A stretch of DNA of 64,000 bases from CAYFWF01 sp964346815 (lineage in GTDB: Bacteria > Acidobacteriota > Aminicenantia > Aminicenantales > Aminicenantaceae). Positions 50,701 through 57,768 of the stretch are shown here, in pieces. The translations under genes and the position numbers were made by a program. The notes under the pieces are model-generated. The model saw nothing but the letters and a program-made list of their open reading frames with translations, was not told the DNA's origin and ran no database searches. The stretch covers positions 45,973-109,972 of the forward strand of contig CAYFWF010000035.1 of the NCBI GenBank assembly GCA_964346815.1. The letters run 5' to 3'. Numbering within the stretch: position 1 is the stretch's first letter; every line of letters starts with the position of its first letter.

Positions 50701-52302
50701 ATGGATGATCCGACGCATGTAAAAAGCGGAAGACAGGAATTCGATGATTTCTTCCCTCGAATCCGCTCCTTCCTGGAAGCTAATGCTTTGGACATCGTTA
50801 TAGACGGGAAGGCTGTCAGAGGATACCGAACACCCGATACAAAATCCTTCTGGATCAGAGATTACAGCGACATGCTCAGGGGAGTGAAGTACGTAGAATC
50901 GGACGTCAAGAGCTTGATAGAGCATTTTTCGGAAACCCAGGCAAAGAACGGACGAATCTTCGACTATTTCACCACCTTTCCTGAAAGGCTACCCTGTGAG
51001 AGGGAAAACTGGACCAAATATGTACGGGTCCCTGTAGAGGCGGATGTGGAATACCGGTTTGTGAAGGCAGCTTTTCTTGCTTGGCAGGCCTGCGGAGATG
51101 ACCCATGGATTTTGAAACTCTTGCCCAGCATGGAAAAAGCCCTGCAGTATGTGCTCTCCCATCCTTGGCGTTGGGACGAGAATTCCCGGCTCGTTAAGAG
51201 GGCCTACACCATCGACACCTGGGATTTCGCCTACACAGGCGGGACTCATGATTGGCTCCAGTTTCAGATTACAGATGACACATACTGGGGGGTCATGCAC
51301 GGAGACAACAGCGGATACTATGAAGCTTTCCGGATCATGGCGCAGCTCTATTCTCTCTTGGGCAACCGCAGCAGGGCTGAAATATGGGAAAAACAGGCAG
51401 CAGAACTCAGAGAGCGGATGAACAAAATCTGCTGGAACGGCTGGTTCTACACACATTTTGTTAAGGTTACACCCGTCCAGATAGGGGGCGTCGATGAATC
51501 TTCCCAGCTCAGCTTGAGCAATCCCATGGATATCAACCGGGGCGTAGCCTCGCATGCACAGGCTGTCTCGATCATCCAGGAATATCTGAAGCGGCGTGAG
51601 ACATCGGGATCTTTTTCCGAATGGTTTTCGATCGATCCTCCCTTTCCGGAAGGTGTCTTTGGCGATAAGAAGCTGGTAAAAGGGGCTTATGTTAACGGCG
51701 GCATCATGCCCCTCGTTGGTGGTGAATTGGCAAAGGCTGCCTTTAGTCATGGCTGCGAGGCGTACGGAGTGGACATCTTGCGGCGCTACTTTGATTTGAC
51801 CGCAAAAACGGGTGAAACCTTTCTTTGGTATTTTCCCGATGGGACACCTTCGAGCATCGAGACGAGCACAAGTCCTGAAGCGACTCCTGCTGATGGATGG
51901 GGATCGAGTGCCATGTTGTATGCTTTCTTGGAGGGCTTGGCTGGAGTAGAAGATGAACTCAAGCTCTTCCAGAAAGTCCGGCTGTCTCCCCGCTGGTTGG
52001 CCGCCGGAATAGAAGGGGTCGAAGTACGGATCGAATACAAAAGCTCAGGAGCTTTTATTGGCTATTCCTTCCGCTGTAAGAGAGACCATATCCTTATTGA
52101 CGTCCATTCACTTTATTCGAATATCTTTTTCCATGTTTTGCTGCCTGAAGACTCACGTGCGGTCTCTGTGAGTGTCGATGGGGAAGAAACAGAATTCGCG
52201 AATGAACGGATAGAAGAGAGTCCCTATGCGAATTTTTTAGCTGAGATAAGGGGGGACTCCATGATAAAAATTCAATGGATAAAAAACAGGAGGAATCCAT
52301 GA
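50701..52302 (+). CDS. Six-hairpin (alpha/alpha)6 glycosidase, family unassigned
   Basis: 533 residues, no signal peptide, so cytoplasmic. It resembles GH63/GH78/GH116-like (alpha/alpha)6 barrels: FWIRDYSDML near 44-53, YTIDTWDFAYTGGTHDWLQF near 166-185 with candidate acidic residues, GDNSGYYEAFRIMAQLYSLLG near 200-220, KGAYVNGGIMPLVGGELAKAAF near 325-346, and DGWGSSAMLYAFLEGLAGV near 398-416. A short beta domain ends the protein. The acid and base cannot be assigned with certainty. It lies 33 bases after the aldolase and is coupled to the next gene by ATGA, so aldolase, glycosidase and lipoprotein form an operon. Confidence 0.68.
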   Translation: MDDPTHVKSGRQEFDDFFPRIRSFLEANALDIVIDGKAVRGYRTPDTKSFWIRDYSDMLRGVKYVESDVKSLIEHFSETQAKNGRIFDYFTTFPERLPCERENWTKYVRVPVEADVEYRFVKAAFLAWQACGDDPWILKLLPSMEKALQYVLSHPWRWDENSRLVKRAYTIDTWDFAYTGGTHDWLQFQITDDTYWGVMHGDNSGYYEAFRIMAQLYSLLGNRSRAEIWEKQAAELRERMNKICWNGWFYTHFVKVTPVQIGGVDESSQLSLSNPMDINRGVASHAQAVSIIQEYLKRRETSGSFSEWFSIDPPFPEGVFGDKKLVKGAYVNGGIMPLVGGELAKAAFSHGCEAYGVDILRRYFDLTAKTGETFLWYFPDGTPSSIETSTSPEATPADGWGSSAMLYAFLEGLAGVEDELKLFQKVRLSPRWLAAGIEGVEVRIEYKSSGAFIGYSFRCKRDHILIDVHSLYSNIFFHVLLPEDSRAVSVSVDGEETEFANERIEESPYANFLAEIRGDSMIKIQWIKNRRNP

Positions 52303-52796
52303 AAAAGGGCCTCATCTCAGCATTGATCTTTTGGTCTGGGATCGTCTATTTCGTTGGATGCGGGAATCAAGGTAGGGAGGAGAGAGCCTATGAGGTCAAA
52401 GCCCAAGGACTTGGGAAACTGATCGTCAGCCAGGCTTCCGCCTGTGTGAGTCAGTCACGGGCATACATGGCTGTCTGGGAATATGCCAAGGTTTCAGAAA
52501 TGGAATTTGAACAAGCCGCTGCCGAGATGCTGGGTGCCGAGACAAAGCAGAATAAAGCCATGATGGTTGAAAACAAGGCATTGGTCGAGACGCTTTTGGA
52601 AGAATTGAAAGATCCCCCGATCAAATATGAGGAATCTTACAAAAAGTTGATAGAGCTTCACGAAATCTATGTCCAGCTTCATACCCTTGCCCTCGAACCG
52701 TCCGACGATATGGAAGAGCACAATGAAAAAGTCAACGGTTTGGCGGATAGAATTGCAGAAAAAAAGAGAGAGCTGGACACGACCCTTATCCTATGA
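52299..52796 (+). CDS. Coiled-coil lipoprotein, unknown
   Basis: 165 residues from ATG 52299, overlapping the glycosidase stop (ATGA) with AGGAGGAATCC just upstream; a longer start at 52275 is rejected since it lacks a ribosome-binding site. A lipoprotein signal ends YFVGC near residue 17. The mature part is helical with heptad-like repeats (EFEQAAAEMLGAETKQNKAMM, EEHNEKVNGLADRIAEKKRELD). No family recognised. It may sit in the periplasm as a structural or adaptor protein. Confidence 0.6.
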   Translation: MKKGLISALIFWSGIVYFVGCGNQGREERAYEVKAQGLGKLIVSQASACVSQSRAYMAVWEYAKVSEMEFEQAAAEMLGAETKQNKAMMVENKALVETLLEELKDPPIKYEESYKKLIELHEIYVQLHTLALEPSDDMEEHNEKVNGLADRIAEKKRELDTTLIL

Positions 52797-52811
52797 TAGA
52801 GGAGGGGAGGA

Positions 52812-53312
52812 ATGGCCTTATCCGAAAAAGAAGCCAAGTTATACAAGGTTTTGGAAGAGCTGGGTATCGCCTGTACCCGACATGAACACCCGCCGGTCTA
52901 TACAGTCGAAGAGGCTGAGAAGCACTGGACAAAGATAAAAGGAACCCACTGTAAAAATCTTTTTTTGAGGAACAAGAAGGGCAACCGTCATTATCTCTTG
53001 ATTCTGGAAGCTTCCAAGAGCGCAGATCTCAAAACGATGACAAAACTGTTAGGGGAGGACAGGCTCAGCTTTGCCTCTGAAGAACGGCTGAACAGATATC
53101 TGGCGCTGGAAGCAGGCGCTGTTTCCCCCTTTGGATTGATCAATGATCATGATAAACACGTACAGGTACTGATAGATGAAGATTTAAAAAGAGCAGAAAG
53201 AGTCAATTTTCATCCTAATGTGAATACAGCGACAGTAGGACTTTCCTTTGAAGATTTTTTGAGGTTTTTATCCTGGTGTGGCAACAGAATCCGCTACCTT
53301 ACCTTTAAGTGA
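52812..53312 (+). CDS. ProX/YbaK-family aminoacyl-tRNA deacylase
   Basis: 166 residues, one YbaK domain: GIACTRHEHPPVYTVEEAEKHW (about 19-40), THCKNLFLRNKKGNRHYLLILEA (conserved Lys near 45-60), SFASEERLNRYLALEAGAVSPFGLINDHDKHVQVLIDEDL (about 95-135), VNFHPNVNTATVGLSFEDFLRFL. Such proteins hydrolyse Ala-tRNA(Pro) or Cys-tRNA(Pro) in trans, correcting prolyl-tRNA synthetase errors. A strong GAGGAGGGGAGGA site precedes the ATG. Close to ProX of Clostridium/Agrobacterium type by eye; substrate specificity not tested. Confidence 0.85.
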   Translation: MALSEKEAKLYKVLEELGIACTRHEHPPVYTVEEAEKHWTKIKGTHCKNLFLRNKKGNRHYLLILEASKSADLKTMTKLLGEDRLSFASEERLNRYLALEAGAVSPFGLINDHDKHVQVLIDEDLKRAERVNFHPNVNTATVGLSFEDFLRFLSWCGNRIRYLTFK

Positions 53313-53388
53313 GACCCCCGGCTCTGTTCAGCCGACAAATGTTTGACTTTAAAGTATTATCCAGGGATGAAGATTTGAAGACGGCTTC

Positions 53389-54150
53389 ATGAGCGAACGA
53401 GAATTTTTCCAAATTCTCCTGATTGGATTCACAGGAGTAGGGATTGTCATATTTGTCGTCCTGTTTTTTACTCCGGCTCCCTACGGGAGACACTCCCGTT
53501 CAGGTTGGGGCCCCCGGTTGAACAACAGGTGGGGATGGTTTTTCATGGAAGCTCCATCTGCCCTCCTGTTTTTGGTATATTTTCTTTTCGGACAGCGCAA
53601 AGATGTGGTGCCCATTCTCCTCCTCATCGTTTGGCAGAGTCATTACTGTTATCGAGCCTTTGCTTATCCTTTCACACTGAGCAATCGAAGAAACATGCCG
53701 GTCTCCATTGTGCTCTTCGCAATAGTTTTCAACCTGATCAACTCTTATATCCAAGGAAGATGGATCTATACCTTCGCTCCGGCAACGGCCTATACCAAAG
53801 AATGGATGACAGATATACGGTTTCTGCTTGGAATCTGTATCTTTTACTCTGGATTTTTTATCGCCAAACGTGCAGATGATATCTTAAGAACCCTGAAGAA
53901 ATCTGGAGGAGCTGACTATAAAATTCCGGGGAAAAGACTTTTCCGGTATGTCTCCTGCCCAAACTATTTGGGAGAAATCATCGAATGGTTCGGTTGGGCC
54001 CTTGCTGTATGGTCGGTACCGGGCCTGGTTTTTGCCCTTTGGACAGTGTTCAATCTTCTTCCTAGAGCCCGTTCTCACCATTTTTGGTATAAGAAAACGT
54101 TCAGCAATTATCCTGACAATCGAAAAGCCTTGATTCCCTATGTTTGGTAG
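53389..54150 (+). CDS. 3-oxo-5-alpha-steroid 4-dehydrogenase-like membrane protein
   Basis: 253 residues with about six membrane helices. The C-terminal half has the family NADPH-binding signature: RYVSCPNYLGEIIEWFGWALAVW (about 190-212) and LLPRARSHHFWYKKTFSNYP (about 222-241), with the conserved Asn-Tyr and His residues. Members reduce the 4,5 or other double bond of steroids, polyprenols or lipid enones. In bacteria the substrate is often unknown and no steroid gene is nearby. It follows the deacylase by 76 bases on the same strand. Confidence 0.8.
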   Translation: MSEREFFQILLIGFTGVGIVIFVVLFFTPAPYGRHSRSGWGPRLNNRWGWFFMEAPSALLFLVYFLFGQRKDVVPILLLIVWQSHYCYRAFAYPFTLSNRRNMPVSIVLFAIVFNLINSYIQGRWIYTFAPATAYTKEWMTDIRFLLGICIFYSGFFIAKRADDILRTLKKSGGADYKIPGKRLFRYVSCPNYLGEIIEWFGWALAVWSVPGLVFALWTVFNLLPRARSHHFWYKKTFSNYPDNRKALIPYVW

Positions 54151-54284
54151 GAGGAACATATTGCAGTTCCTGAGAAGTGTCGTTACAGCCTGCCTTTCGA
54201 AGAAAGTATCAGGGAAATAGGAGCGCCGGCTAATCTCTTGATTGTTTGACCGATTTGACATATAAGTACAGCCGGAGAAAGGAT

Positions 54285-55343
54285 ATGCTTTCTGGTATTT
54301 CCATCGAGCCTTTCAGGGGCAATCTTGAAGAGCTTGAGCAGATGGCCCATTCTTCATGGCGGGATGAGTATGGGATCGAATCCTTCCCAAATTTCTACCG
54401 TCCGGCTTTTTTGAGATTTCTTTTTGACCGCATAAAAGACAAGGGTCATCTGATCGCAGCCTATCGTGGAGACGAGATCGTCTCTTTTCTGGCGAATCTT
54501 CCGCAGCGTTTCCGTTTCGATAACAAGTTTTACAGAGCTGTATACAGCTGCCTGATGGTCACACGAAAAGAGCTCCTCAGAAAAGGCATAGGAACGGCTT
54601 TGATTGAAGCTGCCCTCGAACTCAACCGGAAATTTCAATACGATTTTTCCCTTCTCACTCTGGAAAAGGGACATCGCTCCACATCCATGATCAAAAAGCT
54701 CGAAGCAACCGGTCATCCTGTTGAATGGGTGAAACGCAACTATGTGGTGGCCCGTGTGCTGGATATCGACAGAGTTGCGTTTTCTGAAGGCCTGAAAGGA
54801 TGGGAAAAAGCGGCTATTCGAATCATCGGCGCTCATAGAAAACCTGAAAGGAGGCTTTCGGTTCCAATTAGAGAGTACAGGGAGGAAGATCTGGACAAGT
54901 GTTTGGCCCTTATCAATCAATACGGAGATAAAATAAGGCTGGCGTTGGTTTGGGAAAAAGAGGAGCTTGGTTGGGAATTGGATTATCCGGATGTATCTCG
55001 AACCCTCGTTTATGAAAAGGAAGGCGAGGTTGCTGGTCTGATCAACTTCATCTGTCACGAACACCTCGGAAAGACTAGGGAGAAGTGGGCCTGGGTCAAC
55101 CATGTCGCCTATTCTGAGCTTACCCATCAAGAGAAGGCGAGGTTCGTCGAGGCATTTCTCAGCTACATTCAGGACGCAGGCTTTGTGGGAGCGACCGAAT
55201 GGACCCGAAGGTATTATTCGATGGTCCCTTTCTACCGCGCGCGCTTCTTTCCATATTTTCGCTCTGTCAACCTGGTTTCCTGGACCTTTAATCCAGAACT
55301 TTCCCTGAAAAATATTCCTGCTGTCTACGAGATTCAGATCTGA
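54285..55343 (+). CDS. GNAT-like acetyltransferase, two-domain
   Basis: 352 residues from ATG 54285, where GGAGAAAGG lies 3-11 bases upstream; a TTG at 54246 is less likely. A GNAT domain spans about 5-160, with acetyl-CoA loop LMVTRKELLRKGIGTALIEAALE near 85-108 (RKGIGT). The second half (about 180-340) looks like a degenerate second GNAT repeat (REYREEDLDKCLALINQY, VYEKEGEVAGLINFI). Double-GNAT proteins often modify small molecules or antibiotics, but specificity is unknown here. It converges with a PrsW-type gene 7 bases away. Confidence 0.72.
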   Translation: MLSGISIEPFRGNLEELEQMAHSSWRDEYGIESFPNFYRPAFLRFLFDRIKDKGHLIAAYRGDEIVSFLANLPQRFRFDNKFYRAVYSCLMVTRKELLRKGIGTALIEAALELNRKFQYDFSLLTLEKGHRSTSMIKKLEATGHPVEWVKRNYVVARVLDIDRVAFSEGLKGWEKAAIRIIGAHRKPERRLSVPIREYREEDLDKCLALINQYGDKIRLALVWEKEELGWELDYPDVSRTLVYEKEGEVAGLINFICHEHLGKTREKWAWVNHVAYSELTHQEKARFVEAFLSYIQDAGFVGATEWTRRYYSMVPFYRARFFPYFRSVNLVSWTFNPELSLKNIPAVYEIQI

Positions 55344-55350
55344 TCAGTGT

Positions 55351-56052
55351 TTACTCTTTTTTGCTCAGCTTTTCCATAACTCTGATCCTCCAGATCCAGA
55401 TCGTAAGAATGAGTAAAGACGCAGCGATTCTGAGAGCTGGAGATGTAGTGAAGAAGTCGAAGAGTCCATGGAGAAGAGCTGCCAGCAAAAGGCCTTTCAA
55501 AGAGGCAGCCAGGATTGATCTTCCTTTCATACACGCTGTGCCGACGGAATAACCCCAGATCGAAGAGAAAATAGTATGAGTCAACGGCGAGGCAAAGGCA
55601 CGGCCAAAGAGCGCAAATCCTTCCATATGGGCTAGGTATCTCGAGTTTTCATAGCTGGCGAATCCGAGGGCAAGAATAGATGCATACACCATGCCATCGA
55701 TCTTTTCATCGAATGCTTTGAGCTTGATGACAATGATAAGAAAGGGAAGATATTTGAAAAATTCTTCGACCAATCCTATGATACCGATGCTGTAGAAAAA
55801 ATATTCCCATCCATGCGCCTCTATCAAGGCGCTGGGATCTTCAGGAATTCCTAAGTAGGGAAGAAGCTTGAAAAAATTTATACAGGCAAAGGCCGCAATC
55901 AATCCGAGGATATAGGTCAAGCCAAGGTTGCGCCAGGGCTCTGGATGAAATCGGTCCTTATAGTAAAAATATAAAATCCAGGCTAAAGCAGGGGCGAGAA
56001 TGGCGGAGAGAAAGATCCAAACAGTCATGAAAGCTGTCAAAGATATTATCAC
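55351..56052 (-). CDS. PrsW-family intramembrane metalloprotease
   Basis: 233 residues, 7-8 membrane segments. The CPBP/PrsW motifs are EEFFKY (about 97-102), FASYENSRYLAH, FASPLTHTIFSS (His near 158) and HGLFDFF (His near 196); together these Glu and His residues bind the catalytic zinc. PrsW cleaves an anti-sigma factor in Bacillus. An ECF/anti-sigma pair occurs 41 kb away in this window, so regulated proteolysis is plausible but unproved. Short connection to the convergent GNAT gene. Confidence 0.85.
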   Translation of the reverse strand: MIISLTAFMTVWIFLSAILAPALAWILYFYYKDRFHPEPWRNLGLTYILGLIAAFACINFFKLLPYLGIPEDPSALIEAHGWEYFFYSIGIIGLVEEFFKYLPFLIIVIKLKAFDEKIDGMVYASILALGFASYENSRYLAHMEGFALFGRAFASPLTHTIFSSIWGYSVGTACMKGRSILAASLKGLLLAALLHGLFDFFTTSPALRIAASLLILTIWIWRIRVMEKLSKKE

Positions 56053-56121
56053 AAACCTTAAGTAATAAGAAACAACTCGGCAAGCAGATTCATCAGCACG
56101 CTGATTTGCCTATCCTTACAC

Positions 56122-56157
56122 TGTCATTGTGAATCCCTCCCAGGGTGAAGAAATCTC
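56122..56157 (+). repeat. Copy of dispersed TGTCATTG…GAAGAAATCTC repeat
   Basis: TGTCATTGTGA, a short GC hairpin (CCCTCCCAGGG), then GAAGAAATCTC fits the arm-loop-arm layout of the family seen at 49655. Confidence 0.45.
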
Positions 56158-56303
56158 TTTTAGTGGGCACGCCGCATCATTTTCTATCGGCAATTTCGGA
56201 ATGCAATGCTCAAAACTGACAGGATAATTGACTTTTGCAATTTGAGTTGCTATAAAACCTGTCGCTATAAATATTGAGCGGAAAAAAGAGAGGGAGAAAC
56301 AGA

Positions 56304-56738
56304 ATGAGACGTTTGATTTTTTTCATTTTCATTCCTCTGGTGTTTTTGATCTATGTGACCTCCTGCAATAAGGAGCCCAAGCATGTGACTGTCCAGCATA
56401 TCTTGATTGCTTTCGAGGGCTCGATCCCTAAAAATACCGTCACCCGATCGCAGGAAGAGGCAGAAAGGCTGGCACTGGAGCTCTATGAAAGGGCTAAAAA
56501 AGGAGAGAATTTTGATAAGCTGGTCAAAGAGTATTCAGATGACCGGTATCCTGGAGAGTACAGAATGTCGAATTTCAATGTGGAGCCGAATCAGGATCCG
56601 GGAGAGGCTTACCGGTCCCGGATGGTAAAAGCGTTTGGTGATGTGAGTTTCAAACTTTCGGTCAATGGAATCGGCCTCGCCGAATATGATCCAGAAGACT
56701 GCAAATACGGCTGGCATATCATCAAAAGAATCAAATAG
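56304..56738 (+). CDS. Parvulin-type (PpiC) peptidyl-prolyl isomerase lipoprotein
   Basis: 144 residues from ATG 56304 with GAGGGAGAAAC upstream; a start at 56274 would place ten residues ahead of the signal. The lipoprotein signal ends VTSC near residue 21. A parvulin domain follows: VTVQHILIAFEG (about 28-39), AERLALELYERAKKGENFDKLVKEYSDD, and C-terminal YGWHIIKRIK with the conserved His. Residues between (about 85-120) are unusual, so catalytic competence is not certain. It could be an outer-membrane protein chaperone. Confidence 0.8.
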   Translation: MRRLIFFIFIPLVFLIYVTSCNKEPKHVTVQHILIAFEGSIPKNTVTRSQEEAERLALELYERAKKGENFDKLVKEYSDDRYPGEYRMSNFNVEPNQDPGEAYRSRMVKAFGDVSFKLSVNGIGLAEYDPEDCKYGWHIIKRIK

Positions 56739-56766
56739 TCTGAATGATCCAGGAAAGAGAATCCTT

Positions 56767-57756
56767 ATGAAAAAATTGGCCATTGGAATCGACAATTACT
56801 GCCTCCATCCGCTGAGATTGTCCCCGCTCGAAGTGCTGAAATGGGCAAAAGAAAATCAAGCTGAGGGTGTCCAGTTTTCAGGACTTCATCCAGAAGATTC
56901 AACTAGGATCGATAGAGCTTATCTGAAGGAACTGGCTGCCTATGCACAGGAAAATGGCCTTTATCTGGAATGGGGAGGAGGACAGCATATTCCCCTCAAT
57001 CTGGAAACCTGGGAGGAGAAGGATATCCTTCCGATCAACCGAAGAGCTGCCGAACAGGCATCTGTTCTGGGCACCCGCATTGTGAGGTCTTGTTCCGGAG
57101 GTTTGATGCGCTGGGATGATAAGAGCCCGCTGACCGAGACTCTCCTTCAAAAGACGGCCGAAAGTCTTAAAGCTCAGCGCCAGTTGCTGCGGGATAACAA
57201 TGTCATTTTGGCCTTAGAGACTCATTTCGAATTTACAACCCACGAGCTGCTCGTGTTGTTCGACCGGTGTCAGGCAGAACCTGGAGATTTTCTCGGGATC
57301 TGTTTGGATACCATGAACCTGCTAACCATGCTGGAGAATCCCCCCGAGGCCGTCCAAAGGATTTCTCCGTGGATCGTCAGCACCCATATCAAAGATGGGG
57401 CTGTTCTTCTGAACGAAGAAGGGATGGTGACCTTTCCTGCTGAAATCGGATTAGGTGTGATTGACCTTAAGAAGATATGCCATCTTCTCGCCCGAATACC
57501 TGAAGAGGTTCACCTATCGATCGAGGATCATGGAGGGAGTTTCCATTTGCCCATCTTTGACACTTTTTTCCTGTCGAAATTTCCAGATCTGGCTACAAAA
57601 GAGTTTGCCCGCATCTTACGGCTCGCCATCCTGACAAAAAAAAAGATGGATGATGGCGAATTGGCCATCACAAAAAGGGATGACTGGCCCCAGATTTGTG
57701 AGCCCAGGATCAAGCGCAATATCCTTTCGCTCAAGCAGTTGCTCCGGCAACAATAA
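56767..57756 (+). CDS. Sugar phosphate isomerase/epimerase-like TIM barrel, cytoplasmic
   Basis: 329 residues from ATG 56767 (AGGAAAGAGA upstream); the longer frame from 56665 overlaps the previous gene. No signal peptide. AP-endonuclease-2 type barrel: LAIGIDNYCLHPL, AEGVQFSGLH, NNVILALETHFEFTTHELL (Glu, His metal ligands near 149-160), FLGICLDTMNLL (Asp near 182), IVSTHIKDGAVLL (His near 208) and VHLSIEDHGGSF (Glu near 250). Isomerases such as myo-inosose dehydratase or hydroxypyruvate isomerase share this fold. Starts 28 bases after the parvulin gene. Substrate unknown. Confidence 0.82.
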   Translation: MKKLAIGIDNYCLHPLRLSPLEVLKWAKENQAEGVQFSGLHPEDSTRIDRAYLKELAAYAQENGLYLEWGGGQHIPLNLETWEEKDILPINRRAAEQASVLGTRIVRSCSGGLMRWDDKSPLTETLLQKTAESLKAQRQLLRDNNVILALETHFEFTTHELLVLFDRCQAEPGDFLGICLDTMNLLTMLENPPEAVQRISPWIVSTHIKDGAVLLNEEGMVTFPAEIGLGVIDLKKICHLLARIPEEVHLSIEDHGGSFHLPIFDTFFLSKFPDLATKEFARILRLAILTKKKMDDGELAITKRDDWPQICEPRIKRNILSLKQLLRQQ

Positions 57757-57768
57757 CCCTGCTCTTTT

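Noticed and set aside
50989..51750. A 253-codon minus-strand frame
   Set aside because: Shadow of the six-hairpin glycosidase; no motifs, no ribosome-binding site.
54354..55130. A 258-codon minus-strand frame
   Set aside because: Shadow of the GNAT-like gene, with low-complexity Phe/Ser-rich translation.
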